Below, piece after piece: positions 63,890 to 64,000 of a stretch of 64,000 bases of DNA. The notes below the pieces were generated by a model. It was not told where the DNA came from and searched no databases. It saw only the letters and a list, made by a program, of their open reading frames with translations. The stretch covers positions 60,919,884 through 60,983,883 of the forward strand of contig CM034547.1 in NCBI GenBank assembly GCA_020055645.1. The letters run 5' to 3'. A program made the position numbers and the translations under genes. The first letter of the stretch is position 1, and each line of letters begins with the position of its first letter. The stretch is from Tomocerus qinae. Lineage: Eukaryota; Arthropoda; Collembola; Entomobryomorpha; Tomoceridae.

Positions 63890-64000
63890 TATATAAATGC
63901 AGATACACCATTCACCAACAACAACAACAACAAACAAGTTAAGAAAAAGTATTAAGTAAGTAAGTAAGTAACAAAATAGGAGACTCAATGAATAGATTAG
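63890..64000 (+). promoter_or_regulatory. Probable promoter and leader of a gene running off the right edge
   Basis: TATATAAATG at 63890-63899 is followed about 20-30 bases on by ACCATTCACC and then a CAA repeat and AACAAGTTAAG. The TATA form, spacing and CAA-rich start of the leader match the cuticle gene at 46244. The leader then enters an AAGT tetranucleotide run (63950-63971). Coding sequence would lie beyond 64000, so the product cannot be named. Confidence 0.45.

Noticed and set aside
1-64000. CRISPR arrays, bacterial operons, rRNA or tRNA clusters
   Set aside because: No regular spacer-repeat array and no RNA gene signature seen; the tandem arrays present have no unique spacers and lie within a retrotransposon.

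Overview
The window is animal nuclear DNA from an arthropod, most likely an insect. It is AT-rich, its genes carry introns with GT/AG borders, and one gene encodes a secreted cuticle protein with an RR-type chitin-binding domain. No species can be named from the sequence alone. A complete axonemal dynein heavy chain gene implies that the animal makes motile cilia or flagella (sperm tails or ciliated sense organs).

Layout from left to right. Positions 1-2965 hold no gene I can support. At 2966-4578 (minus strand) lies a four-exon gene for an unrecognised protein of about 369 residues, with tandem repeats of about 33-36 residues. At 5077-12378 lies an LTR retrotransposon with 456-bp LTRs that look identical, a 4-bp target duplication, one gag-like frame, no recognisable pol, and a large internal minisatellite of about 31-bp units. 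Two short palindromic elements follow at 12571-13031. At 13978-32189 (minus strand) is the main gene, an inner-arm axonemal dynein heavy chain of the DNAH6 type. I could follow it through 65 coding exons, in frame from ATG to stop, for about 4271 residues.

Upstream of the dynein gene lies a transposon-rich patch. It contains an element with inverted repeats of about 380 bp and a remnant of a Ginger/KRBA2-type integrase (34021-35374), a 182-bp MITE nested in the left repeat of that element, and a separate palindromic element (about 35450-35632). From there to about 46240 there is no visible gene, apart from a diverged pair of direct repeats at 45048-45438. A cuticle protein gene on the plus strand runs from a TATA box at 46244 to a poly(A) signal at 50884. 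It has five coding exons, the first holding only the start codon, and encodes about 274 residues. From 50890 to about 63890 I see no gene. A TATA box and a CAA-rich leader at 63890-64000 resemble the cuticle gene's promoter and suggest another gene beginning at the right edge.

The dynein and cuticle genes are unrelated in function and show no sign of shared control. The dynein drives ciliary beating inside the axoneme; the cuticle protein is exported to the exoskeleton.
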